The notes under the pieces were generated by a model, which saw nothing but the letters and a program-made list of their open reading frames with translations, was not told the origin of the DNA and searched no databases. A stretch of DNA of 64,000 nucleotides from Polyangiaceae bacterium (GTDB lineage Bacteria > Myxococcota_A > Polyangia > Polyangiales > Polyangiaceae): positions 248,001 through 312,000 of the forward strand of contig JAWKRG010000005.1 in assembly GCA_041389725.1 (NCBI GenBank). Direction: 5' to 3'. The translations under genes were made by a program, and so were the position numbers. Of this stretch, positions 62,484 to 64,000 are shown piece after piece. The first letter of the stretch is position 1. Each line of letters opens with the position of its first letter.

Positions 62484-62512
62484 CGGAAGGGGTTTTGGGA
62501 ATGACCCTTCCG
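62484..62512. repeat. Possible stem-loop between minus-strand genes
   Basis: CGGAAGGG at 62484-62491 and CCCTTCCG at 62505-62512, a perfect 8-bp stem with a 13-base loop, 43 bp beyond the end of the membrane-protein gene at 62555. It could terminate that gene, but no T-tract is present on the relevant strand. Confidence 0.35.
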
Positions 62513-62554
62513 CGCCTCTTCGGTCTTCCGCCCTTGCTGTCCCCTGCGACTGGA

Positions 62555-63007
62555 TCAAAGCGGCGTCAGTTGCCAGCCCGTGAGGTTGCTCAGCTCGGCG
62601 CAGCGCTGGGCGCTTGCCTTGTCCACGAAGCGAGTCACCAAGAACATCGCGATGCCAAGCACGACACCCGCTCCCATCATCGCGAGCAGGATGGTGCCGA
62701 ACACGATTTCGTCTTCGGTGGCGGAGGTGCCACCGTTCAGGTAGATGGTGAGACGGTTGTAGAAGCTGATGCCGTAGGCGACCAAGCCCACCAGGCAACC
62801 CAGGGCGGTGATGACGCCCCAGCCACGCAGGTAGCCGACGATCACCGAGCGCAGACTGAAGGGCACCTTCACCGACTGCTGGCCGGAGACGAAGTAGCTG
62901 CCCATGGGGACCAGCGGCACGAACCAAACGTGCGCGAAGCGCGTCTCCGTCTGCCCCTGCACGCAGCGGTCCACTGCTCCACCCATGCGCACTCCGTAAA
63001 CGATCAT
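62555..63007 (-). CDS. Small membrane protein with two helices
   Basis: 150 residues. GGAGG 7 nt before the ATG. N-terminal region CVQGQTETRFAHVWFVPLVPMGSYFV resembles the extracytoplasmic side of zinc-ribbon-type small membrane proteins. Two hydrophobic helices follow: VITALGCLVGLVAYGISFY and IVFGTILLAMMGAGVVLGIAMFL. Function unknown. Confidence 0.7.
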   Translation of the reverse strand: MIVYGVRMGGAVDRCVQGQTETRFAHVWFVPLVPMGSYFVSGQQSVKVPFSLRSVIVGYLRGWGVITALGCLVGLVAYGISFYNRLTIYLNGGTSATEDEIVFGTILLAMMGAGVVLGIAMFLVTRFVDKASAQRCAELSNLTGWQLTPL

Positions 63008-63206
63008 TGGGTCACCTCCGCGACTTGCACGAATTTCGAGAGTACTTCGCGCCTTCCGCGACGAAAACTACAACTTCGGCGCGCACCTGGGATGCGCGTA
63101 TTGTCAGCGGATCGCTTGAGGGTTCTTCGCTGGGGTGTGTGGATTCGACACGTCGACGCCAAAGCGTGCCACGGCCTCGCCCGAAGCCGCGCAGCAGGCC
63201 CCTGCG

Positions 63207-64000
63207 CTAGCCGAGCACCACGTCGATGCGGCTCACTTCGCCGCTGCGGACGGCGCGAGCGTGGCGTGCGGGAAGGGTGCGACCCGTGACCTTGAAGCTC
63301 TTGCCGTTGCGATAGGAAAGCGTGAAGGCTTTCGCCTTGGCGCCGCTGCGCCCGTAGGTGTCTTTGCGCTTGGTGTTCTCGTAGATCACCAAGGTGCGAC
63401 CCAAGAACTTGAAGGCGAAGGCGTTTGCGGGAATCGTCAGCTCCGTCCAGCCATCGCGGGAGTCGAAATACTCGCGCCGCGTCTCTTCCGTGGTGAACAG
63501 CCAGCCCGGCAGCCGCGGCTCGAGCCTGAGTTCCAGCTTGCCCTGACGATCCAGCGCGAACGGGGCCTCGCCCGCTACAGCCAGGATCCACATGTGCAAG
63601 TACTCGCAGGTGATCCCCGACAGCCGCGGCTGAAAGGCGCGCCCGTGCAGCGCCGCGTCGGCGTAGGCGCTCGACACGATGAAGGACGCGCCCTCCAAGG
63701 TGCTGCGCCCGTACACCGCGGGATCCATGAAAGGGATCAGCGCGCGCTGGGCATCCTTCCAGAACTCCTCGCACAGTCCCGCGCGCAGTACTTCGAGCAG
63801 GTACTTGTACTCCATGTGCAGGTAGATCGACTCGTTCTCGATCCAACCTCGCGGGTAGGCGCCCACGGCGCGCCCGAGTTCCGGCGACTCCCCCCGCATG
63901 TTCTCGCAGCTCTTGTACATCTTGAGCTTGCGGTCGTAGAGCGCCGAGCGCTGCACGGCGTCGTACACGCTCTTCGCTTCGTCGCGTCGTTGCTTCATCC
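63207..64000 (-). CDS. Glycoside phosphorylase-like (GH94-type) C-terminal part, N-terminus beyond right edge
   Basis: At least 264 residues; the reading frame continues to the end of the window and an internal ATG at 63998 is not the true start. GAYPRGWIENESIYLHMEYK, LTxEGASFIVSSAYADAALHG-like and GITCEYLHMWILAVAGEAPF are typical of the C-terminal part of cellobiose/chitobiose phosphorylase-like GH94 enzymes, including the beta-sandwich close (LELRLEPRLPGWLF, LVIYENTKRKDTYG). It would phosphorolyse or bind beta-linked disaccharides in the cytosol. Catalytic residues lie beyond the edge. Confidence 0.7.
   Translation of the reverse strand, partial: MKQRRDEAKSVYDAVQRSALYDRKLKMYKSCENMRGESPELGRAVGAYPRGWIENESIYLHMEYKYLLEVLRAGLCEEFWKDAQRALIPFMDPAVYGRSTLEGASFIVSSAYADAALHGRAFQPRLSGITCEYLHMWILAVAGEAPFALDRQGKLELRLEPRLPGWLFTTEETRREYFDSRDGWTELTIPANAFAFKFLGRTLVIYENTKRKDTYGRSGAKAKAFTLSYRNGKSFKVTGRTLPARHARAVRSGEVSRIDVVLG

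Overview
The window looks like a piece of a high-GC myxobacterial chromosome, most likely a Polyangiales (Sorangium/Polyangium-like) or related deltaproteobacterium. The reasons are strongly GC-biased codons, a very high density of lipoproteins whose lipobox is followed by a long Gly/Ser/Ala linker and then a Cys-rich domain, a MYXO-CTERM-type tail, a Ser/Thr kinase fused to TolB-like and TPR regions, an AgmX/PglI-type C-terminal domain, and the phaR/phaC arrangement. Species assignment is inference. I saw no tRNA, rRNA, CRISPR array, IS element or phage gene.

1-10.6 kb is a polyhydroxyalkanoate (PHA) locus. On the minus strand lie a PhaB/FabG-type reductase (cut by the left edge), a class III-like PHA synthase, a phasin-like protein and the regulator PhaR. 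Divergent from phaR is a seven-gene plus-strand run: lipoprotein, alpha/beta hydrolase, outer-membrane barrel candidate, a second lipoprotein of the same family, a mini PhaE-like protein, an acyl-CoA synthetase, and a second PhaC-like enzyme with a Lys/Arg/Ala-rich tail. Several of these genes overlap by 4 nt. Inverted repeats with the core TGC-N3-GCA, the type PhaR binds, lie at the control regions of both arms. Envelope proteins and intracellular PHA enzymes sharing one operon is the best candidate here for an undescribed system: a possible route that takes up or hydrolyses hydroxyacid oligomers, activates them and repolymerises them.

10.6-21.5 kb holds a TetR/amidohydrolase pair with a perfect operator on its promoter, a 928-residue Cys-repeat lipoprotein, a GDPD homologue lacking its first catalytic His, a Crp/Fnr regulator, a pilin-like protein, lipoproteins, and a frameshifted arrestin-like membrane gene.

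21.5-47 kb is mostly secreted or lipid-anchored proteins (FG-GAP, beta-helix, Stig1-like, LamG, von Willebrand A, thrombospondin type 3 repeats), with an ECF sigma/membrane-partner/outer-envelope cluster, the kinase, a DUF362 protein and a ferritin-like protein. At three gene ends the last codons plus the stop are tandemly duplicated just downstream.

47-51.7 kb is a four-gene overlapping minus-strand operon: queE, bioD, a beta-lactamase/NamZ fusion and a DsbA-like thioredoxin protein. 52-64 kb has a di-haem peroxidase lipoprotein, a cupredoxin lipoprotein, TerB, rph, an AgmX-type lipoprotein, an LpqC/PHB-depolymerase-like esterase, a LuxR regulator with a long operator-like inverted repeat, a PQQ-like propeller lipoprotein, a small membrane protein and the C-terminal part of a glycoside-phosphorylase-like protein cut by the right edge.

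Starts were chosen by ribosome-binding site, signal peptide and overlap with the upstream stop. Alternatives are noted where they matter.
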